A stretch of 64,000 bases of DNA, taken from contig NW_024037055.1 in assembly GCF_015706575.1 (NCBI RefSeq), positions 11,260,262 to 11,324,261 of the forward strand, read 5' to 3'. The stretch is from Patiria miniata (Eukaryota; Echinodermata; Asteroidea; Valvatida; Asterinidae). Made by a program: the position numbers and the translations under genes. Under the pieces are notes generated by a model that saw only the letters and a list, made by a program, of their open reading frames with translations, searched no databases and was not told where the DNA came from. Of the stretch, positions 21,536 to 33,471 are shown one piece after another. Position 1 is the first letter of the stretch. Every line of letters starts with the position of its first letter.

Positions 21536-21539
21536 CCAC

Positions 21540-21720
21540 CGACCATCGCCATGGTGCACGGCCGGTGACAGTGCCGTGCCTGGCCGCACATCCCCACCAG
21601 CCATCGACACGGTGCACGGCCGGTGACAGTGCCGCGCCTGACCGCACAGCCCCACCGGCCATCGACACGATGCACGGCCGGTAGCAGTGCCACGCCTGAC
21701 TGATGCACGGCCGGAGTGCC
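21540..21720. repeat. GC-rich 58-bp tandem repeat
   Basis: Units begin CCATCGxCAxGGTGCACGG at 21543, 21601 and 21659 (58-bp period), with a partial fourth. Each contains GGTGCACGGCCGGTGACAGT. The period is not a multiple of three, so the open frames across it are by-products. Confidence 0.85.
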
Positions 21721-21974
21721 ATCGGTGACGCCCCCCCCCCCCAAAAAAATTAATAAATAAATAAATCTGTAATCGCAAGGTCTAGGATGTCACTGCCAGT
21801 GGGGTACGGGTAGTGAATAACGGCAAAGCAGCATTTAAATCTTTTACATGTAGGCCCTATGTGGATTTTTTATTGTCCACGCAACCTAAACTCAGCGAAT
21901 TGGTGGGCCGCCTAAAATACTATAGGGATGGGATTGCCTTGTTACAAAAATGCAATCTTTTTGCGTACATTTTC
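21721..21974. other. Non-coding spacer
   Basis: Contains a C10/A7 tract and TAAATAAATAAAT; nothing else recognised. Confidence 0.35.
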
Positions 21975-22090
21975 CCTTAGGGACCAAGCTGGTTATGGAC
22001 CAAGTTGGTCACGGACCGAGTTGGTCAGAGACCGAGTCGGTTACGGACTGAGTTGACTCAGACCGAGTTGGTCACGGACCGAGTTGACCT
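21975..22090. repeat. 16-17 bp minisatellite, GGACCGAGTTGGTCAC
   Basis: About seven diverged units of GGACC(A/G)AGTTGGT(C/T)A. A closely similar core (GGTCCGAGTTGGTAGT) forms the separate array at 42737-42925. Confidence 0.85.
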
Positions 22091-22109
22091 GAAACCCACT
22101 TCACGATCG

Positions 22110-22250
22110 CCGCATGTTTTCAATACCTTAAGATTTGGGACTCTCATACACAGTATTGAATGAGAATCCCAAATTTTCGGAATAGGCCCCCGGCCCTAGT
22201 CCCATAAATGTGACTGAAATACTGGACTACCTCCGCAGATCAGTCACAGA
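22110..22250. repeat. Dispersed hairpin repeat plus a family A-like end
   Basis: 22110-22180 (CATGTTTTCAATACCTTAAG...GGGACTC...GAGAATCCCAAATTTTCGG) is the inverse of 27886-27951. At 22197 TAGTCCCATAAATGTGACTG resembles the terminal repeat of the 53418-54841 element, so a diverged end of that family lies here. Confidence 0.6.
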
Positions 22251-23466
22251 GCCATGTACGGCCTGTGCGTGGATGGTCCTGTTGCTAGGGGAGCCGAAAA
22301 TTAATAAAAGATCGACATTATTTTGTCAGCAGAAAATCAATCCAGCTATAGTATGACTGCTAAATAGCACAAAATCGTTAAATTCGGTACCTTCAGAGGT
22401 CTAGTTATCCAAAAATCATGGTAATTCGTCAAAGAATTCAGATGGTTTTAAACAAGCATGGCGTTTCTGATATTTACCAGACTGTTTCCCGGCCACCTTA
22501 ATTACAGTCATTAACAGAGATGAAACTGGCATATGGCAAAAAAATCAGAAAATAGGCCTAACAAATATATGTGTCCGAAATCTGGGCCGCGCTGCAGTTG
22601 TCATATGTACATGCATGTACAATACACTTCATGCCCAATTTCTGGACACCAACTCCTGCTTTATTTTTGATTCAAACAAAATGTTATAATGAAACGAAAT
22701 GGTCAGTGTTTTCATTGCATAAAACGCCTGAATTACGGTTAGAGTAATGGAGTCAACAACAAAGAAGTTCACTTCTTACTTCAGAAAGTCGAGGAAAAAG
22801 TCCGAAAGACAATGGCATGATTCAACCACACAACTCCACTACTACTCCACTTGCATTCGTACATGTACATGGGGGAAAATCAGGCATTATCGTCTTTCTC
22901 TTCCAACAAATGCCAGTGAAATGTTTCGCTAATGCTCTCTTCGCTATTCTCGAGATAATCATCATGATTTTTAAAGCATTGCATTTTGCAGAACTAAATC
23001 TGAAACCTCCGAAAATTGCACAACATAATGATTTTATCCACGTTCCCGACCGGCCATGTGCTAGCAGACGGTATGGTGCAGTACGTACCCTGGTATCATT
23101 GCATCTTTGTACAGTCCATATGCAGGCACGTGCGACACAGTGGTTTTTCCATATCACCTGTCAATGTTAAACCTTTTGTCCAGCCGGAAAAGGCTCCGAT
23201 CAGTGTTATGGCCTGTGTTTCTACCGTTGAAACACTCCAATAACGACTGGTGAAAGAGATAAAAACTACGTTCGCGATGATTTTAACTTGCCATTTCCAT
23301 TCGAAATTATGATTGAAATAAAATGACATTTTGTGACAAAATCGTTACACAAAATCAAATTTTGTGGGACACATTGTAAGAAAATCGGAAATTTCATTTG
23401 AAAATTCAAAAAGTTGGATTTCTACGGAAGCGTTAAAGGGACACAATATAAAAAAATATAAAAAAT
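22251..23466. other. Non-coding, nothing recognised
   Basis: Unique-looking AT-rich sequence. No frame shows a recognisable domain and no repeat partner was found in the window. Confidence 0.35.
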
Positions 23467-23737
23467 AATACGTCATAATAACGACTTATTATTAAGTCAT
23501 AATTATGAGTTATATCTCATAATTACGACTTATTATTAAGTCGTAATTATGACTTATTAAGTCATAATTATGACTTATTGTTAAGTCATAATTATGAGTT
23601 ATATCTCATAATGAAGACTTATTAGTGTCATAATTATGACTTATTTATATCAAGTCATACTTACGACTTATGTCTCATAATTATGACATATTATTAAGTC
23701 ATAATTACGACTTATATCTCATAATTATGACTTAGCA
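23467..23737. repeat. AT-rich palindromic array, AAGTCATAATTATGACTTAT
   Basis: About a dozen irregular copies of the self-complementary unit AAGTCATAATTATGACTTAT, alternating with ATATCTCATAATTATGA variants. It can extrude as nested hairpins. Confidence 0.9.
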
Positions 23738-23784
23738 ATCATCACACTTTCCTATGTGATAATTTTGCATTACATGTACAAACA

Positions 23785-24325
23785 GTGGTGAGCCAAGAAG
23801 TAGTAAGACTGGCTTTGCTTATACTCGACCCTGTTGGCGTTGAAACAAGACGTATGAAACGACTGATGAGACGGAGAACGTACTACATCCGTGGGCCAAA
23901 TTGCGTTTGGCATGTAGATAGCTACGACAAACTAAAACCATACGGAATATGTATCACTTGTATAGATGGATTTTCTACTTTGGCTGGAGGCATACGTTTC
24001 TAACAGCAACCCACAACACGAGTAATTATTACGTTGATGTGGTGGATCGGGCAAATGGATGCCCTCGTCAATTGAGGACAGATTTGGGAACTGAAAATTC
24101 TCATATAAGAACCATGCAGGTTTTTTGAGACTGCATAACGAGGATGAAGTTCCAGGAGAAAAATCTTGTATACAGGGGAGAAGTACAACAAATCAACGGA
24201 GAGTTCACAGCACTGGATGAATGTATTCAGCCAGCTAAAAGACGAGGCCGAATTTACAGGCAGCTTTCTTGACAAGAATCTCATCCAGTTCTGCTTCTTG
24301 AACCTCATCTCTTGAACCTCATCCA
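23785..24325 (+). pseudogene. Integrase-like (rve-type DDE) domain gene, broken
   Basis: Recognisable pieces in three frames: 'PNCVWHVDSYDKLKPYGICI' (first catalytic Asp, 23905-23960), 'CIDGFSTLAGG', then after a frameshift near 23990 'YYVDVVDRANGCPRQLRTDL' with 'GTENSHIRTMQ' (second Asp, 24030-24110). A further shift in the T-run at 24120 gives 'FLRLHNEDEVPGEKS' and 'GRSTTNQR', and a last shift gives 'ESSQHWMNVFSQL' with the candidate catalytic Glu (about 24205). The final stretch ends 'FCFLNLI' followed by CAGGTGAGT, a donor-like site. The pattern matches a multi-copy metazoan family with a retroviral-integrase fold; whether it is transposon-borne or a host paralogue is open. At least three frameshifts make it a pseudogene here. 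Confidence 0.65.
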
Positions 24326-27300
24326 GGTGAGTTTCTTACTTGAAAATAATTGTTAATAACATTGTGGAAGGAAACTGGGATATGTACCAGCATCTAGTGA
24401 GGTATCACAAAACATATCTGGGAAAGTCTTCATCTTTGCAGAGGGCATGGTTTTGTGTTTTTTCCCCCAACTTTGTAAAGAATATTATGAAAATGACAAA
24501 ACACAACACGAAATGCAAGTCCATTCTTTTTAGTCTTAAAAGTTTTATTGTCATTCCAAACTTGATTCTGCGCCCTTAATCGGTCTTTTCATTCGTATTA
24601 CCTTATTGGTTGTAATGTTGAATAGAATTTCTTGCACACTTCTCAATTGACGCTGAGCAAATCAACTCACGTTTCAATGTGCACTCACATTTCAGTGACT
24701 GCTGTCTTTATTTCGCTATTAGCATTGACATCGCAGGGGGGGGGTAGCAAAGGGGTCCTTCCCTCCCCTCCCCACCCCTCCGGAAATGCACCCCCCCCCC
24801 CCAAAAAAAAAAAGATTTAAAAAAAAAAAAAGGAAAAAAAAAAATTAAAATGGGACACAAAGTCATATTGCTATTCATTTAATGGGTGGGGGGGGGGGGG
24901 CAACCTCCCTCAGAAAAAAATATGTTTAATCGAGAATATGCTTGAAAAGTACAGGGATTTAGGGGACAAATTGTGCTTTTGCCCTTTCAAGAAAAAAATC
25001 TTGATGACGCCCATGGGTCTCAGTGCCCAATTCAGAAATTGCTGCAGTTGAGAGGTTAACAATAATTCTACAGACGACAGAACCAGTAACTGGGTTAATA
25101 TAGATGAGGCAAGAATGCATAGTGTAAGAAAAACAGGGTCTGCCAAAAGTCACTTCCAACTGTAAAGGCGGCCCTACTCCTGGAAAGCATTCTCGTTGTC
25201 TTGCTCAGAGATGCCACCAATATATCAATAAAAAGCCTGAAACAATACTAAAAAACCTGAAACTACCCTTACCCCCTTTCAAAAATGTGTTTTCTGGATG
25301 TTTCAGACCAAATCCAGCACTTTTAATTTGTCACATTTTTTGAGAAAAAACCTGAATTCAGGTTAAAACCTGAAAAGTGGCATCTCTGCTTGCTTTCCGC
25401 GACAAAGCACCAGACGAAAACTGAACTCACTTGAGGCACCTGAAAGCGGTGTGGTACCCGCATACATTGCGCGCGCAGATTATTTCTGATGTCATCACTT
25501 GATGCATGCATTTACATAATTAACAAAACAAAATGGACGACAACCGTTGGAACTGGCGTTTTTTATGGACAAGTCACCGAAATCGTCAAGATTTTTCACA
25601 TTTGTTTTTTTCTTGTGGTCTGTTTCAAGTCGATCATTAGCTTCGTGAATGACTGCTAAATGTATGAAGTATGTAAATGACATCTGGGGTGGGATATTAG
25701 AGGTGAAAATGGACAATTTTTGAGAGGCCATTATTTTAGGGCCTCTTGCTACCACACTCTAACTAGGCCGGCTGGCCCCACGCATGGCCAAGACAACGCT
25801 GATTCTCGGGTCGTGGGCTGTTTTCAAAGTACTGTAATTTCCGTTGTAGGCATCATAAATGGCTGAAACTTGTGTACAATAAACATTTTCATACCTTTTG
25901 TCTTGTGTGCAAATTTTATTTCGTAAAGACTTCAAATAACTTCGTGACATCGAGTTGAATGTGACCGCAGCGCGCGGTGCGATGCCAACCCGGAACTTGT
26001 CCCCATCATTTTCTCTGAGCGCTACATTAAAATGTCATTTTTACCCGGATAACCCCATCGTAGATTGACAAATCAGGTACCAACTTAAAGTGTCGTATGC
26101 GCGTTTGTCATTTTTTGAAGGGGGGAGATTTTATAACCTACCAAAAATGTCTTTCCCCAAAACAAGCAGAAATGTCACATAATTCCAGAACGCACATACG
26201 GCTTATGCAAAACGGGGATATGAAGTCACCAAATATGGTTTATTCTTGACGATAAGTGTCATTTATCCGGGTAAAAATCGTCTCCAAAGTTGTCCCTCCC
26301 AAGGAAAAGAACGCTACTTGCACCCGTGTCTTATGTACACACAGACCGGGTCAGCGCGCCTGCACAAATACCTGCAAAACACGAGGTCGGCCAGCTGACC
26401 ACACGCGGTTGGCATGGAGTGATTGTGTGTGCGTGTGCATGTGTACACGTACTGTATGGGGCTATGCATGTGCAATCGTCGCGTCGTGTCAACACTGTTT
26501 TCATCTTTTTGGACTTGAATTGCGTCGCTTCATCATTTCATGTAGTTTTTTGTAAGTTTCATTTCTTTTTTCGACCAAATTCATATTTTCATTGTTCAGG
26601 GGCAATTAAATGACAAAAATACAGCAGTATAAATGCACATGTATCATGTTCATGATCGTAATAAATGTCAAGCTCTCTGTGCTGCTGTCCATGGATCGTA
26701 TCCCGCGTAGCACCGCGCCGTGCTCCATGGAGACAAAATATGGGAAGGGCAACGACATTAACATTTTTGTTTTTAGTGAAATCTAAAATGAGTTTCTAAT
26801 TAACTAATAAATCATAAAAACAATTACTTCTTGCAAATAATGGACAACAAGCTGATTTCATACCAAAGCGCACACTTTATTTTTTGCTTTCAAATTGGGC
26901 CCTTGGTCAGTTAGTTGTGTGCAAAATGCTTTTGTTCATTAATTAGATAGAAGTAATTAATTTGTATAGTCGCACACACTTAATCAGAGTAATGCCAAAA
27001 GTAAATTGCTGCACATGTTCACATAAAAACACTGCCCAAATTTGGTGAATTGAAACAACTGTTTCTTCAAGTTACCCCAGTATGGCAGTTTTAAATATTA
27101 AAGTCCATTTGCATACATTTACATACATAATTAATAAGCCAGTTTCAAACAAATATTAGTGGTGGGGTTGTTTATCACTAGAGGAACACATCAGCCAAAT
27201 TTCAGGCCTGGATCTCATACACATCTCCAGTTATGGCAATTTTGCATATCAATAAGGTCAAATTTGCATAATTTGGACTCAAAAATTTAAGATTTTCCCT

Positions 27301-27640
27301 AAAAGTCTGATTTTGTGGTCCTGTATCTCATGAAATGTGTAACCAGTGACTGTGAAACTTCATAGATGACAAAAACCTTGTAGAATCGTTCAGCTCTGCG
27401 AAAATAGAATAAAGAATGCATTAATTTCTAAAGTGATTGTCCAGTACAAATGGCATAATTTCAGAAAAATGACTGTAAAAGTGAGTTTTTGATATACTTT
27501 TTTGTACAAAAATGAACAACAGTGGGATTTTGACAAGCTATCTTTGAAAAACTCTAAAAATTGCATGTTCATCCTTCATAGATTGTACAATCGTACTTCA
27601 AAACCTTCACATTGCTTTAATTTTGAATATATGGTGTCAC
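24326..27640. other. Long non-coding stretch
   Basis: No gene or transposon is supported. It holds homopolymer tracts (C/A and G runs at 24737-24905) and AT-rich sequence at 26750-27640. Candidate frames here lack domains or codon structure. Confidence 0.4.
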
Positions 27641-27699
27641 AAAAGTCGTAATTAATTCCTTTTCACAAAAATCCACTATTTTGACCCGACCCCTCTGTG

Positions 27700-27781
27700 T
27701 TTTTCCCCCCTTTTGTTAGGCGCTGTGATCTTAGTAGAGCGCGTTATAAATATTCTGTATTATTATTATTATTATTATTAC
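27700..27781 (+). repeat. 3' end of a LINE/SINE with (ATT)n tail
   Basis: GGCGCTGTGATCTTAGTAGA, then GCGCGTTATAAATATTCTG, then (ATT)n (27761-27781). This 'gcgctxtataaat + ATT repeat' layout is common at the 3' end of metazoan non-LTR elements. Upstream sequence is too degraded to name. Confidence 0.5.
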
Positions 27782-27885
27782 TCTAACGAATAGGTTATGT
27801 CTCCAGCGCGCGCTACATGCAGACATGTACATGTGAATGAATATGAGCATGTAAGCTGGAGTTAATCAAGCTAGGTCTACCCTAG

Positions 27886-27951
27886 TCCGAAAATTTGGGA
27901 CTCCCAATACTGTGTATGTGAGTCCCAAAACTTAAGGTATTGAAAACATGC
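27886..27951. repeat. Dispersed hairpin repeat, inverse of 22110-22180
   Basis: CCGAAAATTTGGGACTCCCA...GTGAGTCCCAAAACTTAAGG reproduces the 22110-22180 block in reverse orientation with an internal GGGACTC/GAGTCCC stem. Confidence 0.75.
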
Positions 27952-28632
27952 AAAACATGAAAATAGACAGGCACCTATAACAACCAGTCCAAGACAGCTT
28001 CAGTAACAGCATCAATCAACCATGCCAAAAGAATTTAAGAAACATGTGGCATGAAGCGGGAACTAGTCTCAATTGACTACACATTTCTCCATAGTCAAGC
28101 CACCAGACTATTGACACTGAATGAAGAGGTCAGTCTTTTCAAATAGTTGTACCATGGATGGACATGTACCAGTCTAGTATTTAGCCCCATTTTGAAATCA
28201 CTTGACTTCCCTCTCATGTGCAAAATATTGAAGAAAAGTCTCCTTTTAAAATTGAATTGAGTTTGCAAACTTGGTAGGTGGAACACTGAGGACATTGGTG
28301 GCGCTGCTCTTGTGGCGACACAGCTCGCAATTTGTCTGTCTGGTTTTTAACTGTTTTTAATGTTTTACGGGTCCTAATATCGGCATGGATCATCTTTGGA
28401 AGTCTTAAAGGTTTGTGCCTGGGACTATGTGAGCTATTGCTAGTTTCGATGTTTGGATTGTGTGAAAACACGGGGTTTTCGTTGCCAACGAGCTCCCCAA
28501 TTCAATATTCTGCTGCAGAGCTGCACGCTATGGACACCCGACATTTGCATGACAATGCTTGGCTATTGAATCTGGACTTACCTAAAGGTATGCGACGTAG
28601 AAAACGTGGCAAAGCTGGTGGAGTAAAAAAAA

Positions 28633-29918
28633 TTGATGCGGAAACATAAGTTCAAACCGTATCTACCCTCAGTTATAATGGGCAATGTACAGTCCTTGAG
28701 AAATAAAAGTGATGAGCTTCAGGCAAATACCCGGTATCTACAAGATTACAGGAACATCTCTCTCATGGCATTCACTGAAACCTGGCTTAAGGACATCGAT
28801 AGTGATGGACATGTGGCAATAGATGGGTTTAAACTGTTGCGAGGGGATAGGATCCTAAACGATGCAGAGAAGGCTGGTGGTGGTGGAGTTTGTCTCTACG
28901 TTAATGAGAAATGGTGTCATCCGAACAATGCTGTGATTAAACGCCATTCCTGTTCCCCCAACTTGGAAATTCTGTCGGTCAGTCTGTGTCCATATTACCT
29001 ACCCCGGGAATTTTCTCATGTAGTTTACTCAACTATATACATTCCTAATCAGTCAGTCGCCAAGCAGGGTGCCATGAATTGTGTTCAGCTATTCATGATA
29101 TTGAACGGTCTAATCCAGATGCCATGATTATCATTAATGGCGATTTCAATCATGCCTCATTAAAGAAGAGTAGTGTTCAGTATCACCAATATATCAACTG
29201 CTCTACACGTGGCACGGCAACCCTGGATTTATTTTATTCGAACGTAAAAGGCGCGTATACTGCCTCCCCTCTCCCTCAGCTGGGACAAGCCGACCATAAC
29301 TTGGTGCTCCTGTCACCGAAGTATCGACCATTAGTGCAGCGTCAGAAACCAAAGATTGTGTCGATTAAACAATGGAATTCAGATGCCTTGAGTGAATTGC
29401 AAGCGTCATTGGAATGCACGGATTGGGGCGTATTCATTGAAGCCAACCCTGATTTGAATGACCTTACAGATGCAGTTAGCTGCTACGTTAACTTTTGTAC
29501 CGCAAATGCTATTTCCACGAAGGAGGTCAAAATCTACCCAAATAACAAACCCTGGATCACAAAGGAAGTTAAAGATGTGATCAATAGGAAGAAGCAGATC
29601 TTCGGACAGGGTGACAGGATACAACTAAAGGAAATTCAAAAGGAACTAAAGCGTGTCATCAAAGCAGAGAAAGCTAGATACAAGGATAAAATTGAACAGA
29701 CTTTGACACAGAATAATATGAAAAAGGTTTGGGAGGGAGTGAGACTTATGAGTGGATATTCAAATGGATCCAAGAAGAATATTCAATTACGGGACACATC
29801 AGTTGAATATGCAAATCAGTTAAATGAATTTTATAACCGCTTTGATCAGTGTGATTTTCATGCTCAAGTCAAAAACCTTCATGAATATTACAAAATGATT
29901 CCGATCCTTATGAGTTGA
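28633..29918 (+). pseudogene. LINE endonuclease domain (two frames)
   Basis: First frame (28633-29127): 'GNVQSLRNKSDELQANTRYL' (EN block 1), 'LMAFTETWLKDIDSDGH' (catalytic Glu in ETWL), 'GGGGVCLYVNEKWC' and 'REFSHVVYSTIYIPN'. After a shift near 29100 the second frame (29079-29918) gives 'MIIINGDFNHASLKK' (GDFN), 'STRGTATLDLFYSNVKGAY' and 'QADHNLVLL' (catalytic His of the SDH-type block), then a K/R-rich linker 'IKAEKARYKDKIEQTL'. All EN motifs survive across the two frames. Confidence 0.88.
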
Positions 29919-31332
29919 TTGTTTCTGAACAAGATGTGCGTCGTCAGTCTCTATTTAATAAAACTAAATACTTCCAAGGCCACTGGGCCAGATGGAATTT
30001 CTGCAAAGGTTTTAAAATCATGTTCGAGTCAGCTTTCAAGAATTTTTACTGTAATTTTTAACTGTCTTTTAGTACCCGGTCCATTCCAAGACTTTGGAAG
30101 TGCTCATGTATTATTCCTATCCACAAGAATTCTAATATTACATGCATGAATGATCTCAGACCAGTGGCCTTAACAGCCATACCAATGAAAGTGTGTGAAC
30201 GATTGTTTAAGAGTGTTCTGGGTGGTTTTGTATCTAGTTTTATAGACCCTATGCAGTTTGCCTATCAGAGAAATCGTAGTTGTAGTGACGCTATCTTACT
30301 CATTTTGGATAAGTTATATGCTCACTTAGAACGAGCTCAATATGGTTATTTTGCTAGAGTGATGTTCTGTGATTTTTCGTCGGCATTTAATACTATTCAG
30401 CCACACATGCTCTTTCAAAAATTGCTGGACCATTGTGAAGTACCGAAGTCGCTCTTGTCTTGGATTTTAAACTACTTGACAAATCGCTCGCAGTATGTTA
30501 AAATGAATGCTGCTGGCATGCAATCTAGTTCGATTTATTCAAATACTGGCGCTCCACAGGGTACGGTTCTTGCTCCTTTCCTGGTTTCGTTGTATACATC
30601 AGATTGTCGGTCTTCTGAAATGTCATGCCCTTTAATTAAATTTGCCGACGACACTGCGATGATTGGACTGATTAGTAAGGATGATGAGCAGTTATATCAA
30701 AATCAACTTCAACAATTTGTCAACTAATGTGATTCGAATTATCTCAAATTAAATGTCTCTAAAACAAAATAAATGGTTATTATAGGAAGTCACGTCGCCT
30801 ACCAGAACCTGTTACCTTGAAAGGCAGTGTTGTAGAACGTGTCACATGTTACAAATATCTGGGTGTCGTAATTGACAATGAATTGAGTTGGCATGAACAT
30901 GTGGATTTCATTGTGAAAAAAATTAATTCTCGCATGTTCTGCCTTAGGAAACTAAATTCGTTCTATGTTGATCGTAGAATTCTGGCAACTTTTTATGACA
31001 CTGTGGTTGCTAGTGTTTGGGGCTACTGTCTGATATGTTGGGGTGGAAATGTTGGGAAATGTGAAAAAGACCGCATAGATAGAATTATAAAACAAGCAGG
31101 AAGGATTCTTGGGGAGTCGCGGCTGTTAGTGGACACTGCATATGAGGATCTGGTGATCGGCAAGCTCACTATGCTACTGAATGACAAAAATCACCCACTT
31201 CATGACAGGCTTGATGAACAGCTGATCCCAAGGTCTGGTCGTATGCGGGTGCCCTATGCTGCGACAAACCGACATCCATCCTCCTTCATTCCACGTGCAA
31301 TAAAACATCACAATCTTATGTTCCAGCGTTAA
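29919..31332 (+). pseudogene. LINE reverse transcriptase, several breaks
   Basis: 29950-30149 has 'NTSKATGPDGISAKVLKSC' (RT start motif). 30146-30727 has 'NDLRPVALTAIPMKVCERL', 'MQFAYQRNRSCSDAI', 'FCDFSSAFNTIQPHML' (block A Asp), 'TGAPQGTVLAPFLVSLYTSD' (block B) and 'IKFADDTAMIGLI' (FADD catalytic pair). An in-frame stop follows at 30725 and another near 30770, then a new frame (30817-31332) with 'CYKYLGVVIDNELSWHEHV' and 'LICWGGN'. Primes cDNA at the nicked target in working relatives. Broken by at least three lesions. Confidence 0.88.
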
Positions 31333-31500
31333 TATGATATTATATAAGGACATTTTTATCATTTTGATTGTTCGTTTTTATTGTTCGTGCAATTTTATAT
31401 GTAACTGTGTTTTATAATGTGTTGATGTTGTTATTGTATGCGAGCATTTTAAATTACCCCAGTGGGATATAATAAAGATTATATGATTTGATTTGATTTG

Positions 31501-31855
31501 GACATTTTCTTTGCCCCAGTGGAATTTTTGGAGAAAGTTGCTGGCTAAACTGTGAGTTAAATGGGCCTGATTTAGTTTTGCACGTTTCAGAGCACTCCAG
31601 AACCTAGACCCGTGAACGTGGCTTGTAAACTACCCCACGCTCTTATACATGTTCGAACCAAGCGAAATCGTCCTTCCGTGACAAAGACTGAACGTTGCCG
31701 TACCGTGTGATAAGTACGGTATTCACATATCAAGCTTTTTTGAACACGTTGAAATCTGCTTTTACGCCAAATCTGGCATTTAAACAATATTCGAGGTAAA
31801 ATCTGGCAAGATCTCGACGTCCCGCAACCTCCTCCTGATGCATGTGATTTACCAA
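31501..31855. other. Non-coding, nothing recognised
   Basis: The minus-strand open frame here (31587-31958) shows no domain and runs into a hairpin; I do not call it a gene. Confidence 0.35.
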
Positions 31856-31958
31856 GTGATAAATGCTGCAGATAATTTGGTATCGCACTGCTGCTCCGGG
31901 CACTCCTGATGTCCGGATCATTAAAGTGCGATTCCAAATTATTAGCTGCATTTATCAC
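31856..31958. repeat. Small foldback (38-bp arms)
   Basis: GTGATAAATGCTGCAGATAA...pairs with ...TTATTAGCTGCATTTATCAC; GCGATACCAAA/TTCCAAATT variants are in the arms and the loop is about 30 nt. Non-coding MITE-like hairpin. Confidence 0.75.
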
Positions 31959-33372
31959 GTGGTCTCGTTATTGGCCAATCAGACGCCGCCTATCATATGC
32001 GCCACATGAAGCAAACGGGTAGCTTGGAGGGCTCCGATAATTTTGCACGCAAATGACCCTGGGTACTCGTCCAGGATCATTTGTCAGGGTCACTTGTCAG
32101 GTTAAAATCTAATTTCTACACCAGTACACGTTCGTATGGGTCTGTATTGATGGCAAATTTTGTCGAAATTACACATCCTGAACACGTGGACAGGCAAATT
32201 TAGATTTCTAGGTGAGTACTTAACATCCATACGAAATTATGTATGGCGGATCGATTTCGCTAGGTTCGAAAATACACAACAGCGTTGCGTTGTATACAAC
32301 AGGTCTCCAGTAGGTATAATACCCCAATATTATAATTGTCACAAGATACATGTACATCAAATTATACATCAAATTAAAGCTTGTAACCAGAGAAATTCAA
32401 TGGTGCAAACCATATGCCGATGCCTTGTTTCTCTAACAATTACAGCCTTTTGAAGTTTCAAAGTCCGCAGACCCTTCTGCCGGGTATTTTGCCGTGAAAG
32501 GCAGACCCTAGAAACACACAGGGTTTTTTTACTTTTCTCAGCAAATTGAACTAAAAACACTGTAATCTTAACTGGAAAGATAGGCTATAACAAATTTGAC
32601 ATTGATAAGGCAATTGGAATTATCAATTCCCAATAAAAGTGACATCTGAACTGTGGTTGTTTGATCATGATAAGTTTATGAATATCATTATCATAACCAT
32701 GATAAAATGCGCCTGATCTTGTTTGCGCACGCGCAATCGACGGCTAACCCTTTTTTCCCCATTTATATCACGTCGACCTTCTTTTGAAAGCTTAATTTTT
32801 TCCAGTGCGGGATCTGGCGGTAGAAAGAAAATGCACTTTTCTTATAGAAAAAGAACAAGGAATTCATTAATGTAGACTTTGAAGGAATTCCTCCACGATA
32901 TTTATGTGTAAAATGGTAAATTTCAACCAATTTCGTTAAAATTTGGTCAAAACACGACAAAAAGTACCGCAAGATCCTTGTTCCTGGACCGATTTCCACG
33001 AAACAAACGCTGTCCTGACACTATCAAATCTTGTCTTGTCAATAGAGGGCAGCATTTTTTGACTTGGCTTGTCACAAGAGGGCAGTCAAACTAAATTTGA
33101 TAACTCTGTCTGACACAAAAATAATCTTAAAATGGCGGCACTCACGACGGTCGGCTGATTGTGGTGCTCTGATTTTTTTCTGTTTTTGCAAGAAGTGAGG
33201 TACGTTCTTGCAAATATGTTGACATGTAATGAAAGAGGAAAGATTAATCCATATCTAGGAGTGATTTAAAGCTGAAAAAGCTTGTTTGGGACAGAGAAAC
33301 AATCGTTTGAAAAATGACAATTTTGTGTGGGGCAGAATAGGAAATGTCTTAACTCGCGTTTGGGTATTATAC
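31959..33372. other. Non-coding, nothing recognised
   Basis: AT-rich, no repeat partner in the window. CAATAGAGGGCAGC / ACAAGAGGGCAGT (about 33040-33085) is a short local repeat. Confidence 0.35.
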
Positions 33373-33471
33373 TAGCTCTACTAAGTGGAGCGTTGAACTA
33401 CGGTACCCTCCGTACAAACGCTCCACCGATTTGGCATACTTTGGTGACAGGTACACGGTCTTCATGACGGT

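Larger units (their letters stand above)
28332..31500 (+). mobile_element. CR1/L2/Rex1-like non-LTR retrotransposon, degenerate
   Basis: A LINE carrying endonuclease and RT on the plus strand, ending in a short 3' UTR with AATAAAG (31471) and a tail of TGATTTGATTTGATTTG (31484-31500). A microsatellite tail instead of poly-A fits the Jockey superfamily. The 5' boundary is not sharp. 28332-28649 encodes a hydrophobic leader and 'MRRRKRGKAGG', the basic start of ORF2. At least five frameshifts or stops, so inactive. Confidence 0.85.

Noticed and set aside
21410..21778. Cys/His/Arg-rich frames
   Set aside because: By-products of the 58-bp GC-rich tandem repeat; the period is not divisible by three, so no repeated protein is kept.
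22747..23329. Overlapping frames of 60-117 residues
   Set aside because: Both strands are open to a similar extent, with no domain or splice support.
31587..31958. 123-residue minus-strand protein
   Set aside because: No domain, overlaps a hairpin and follows directly after a LINE tail.
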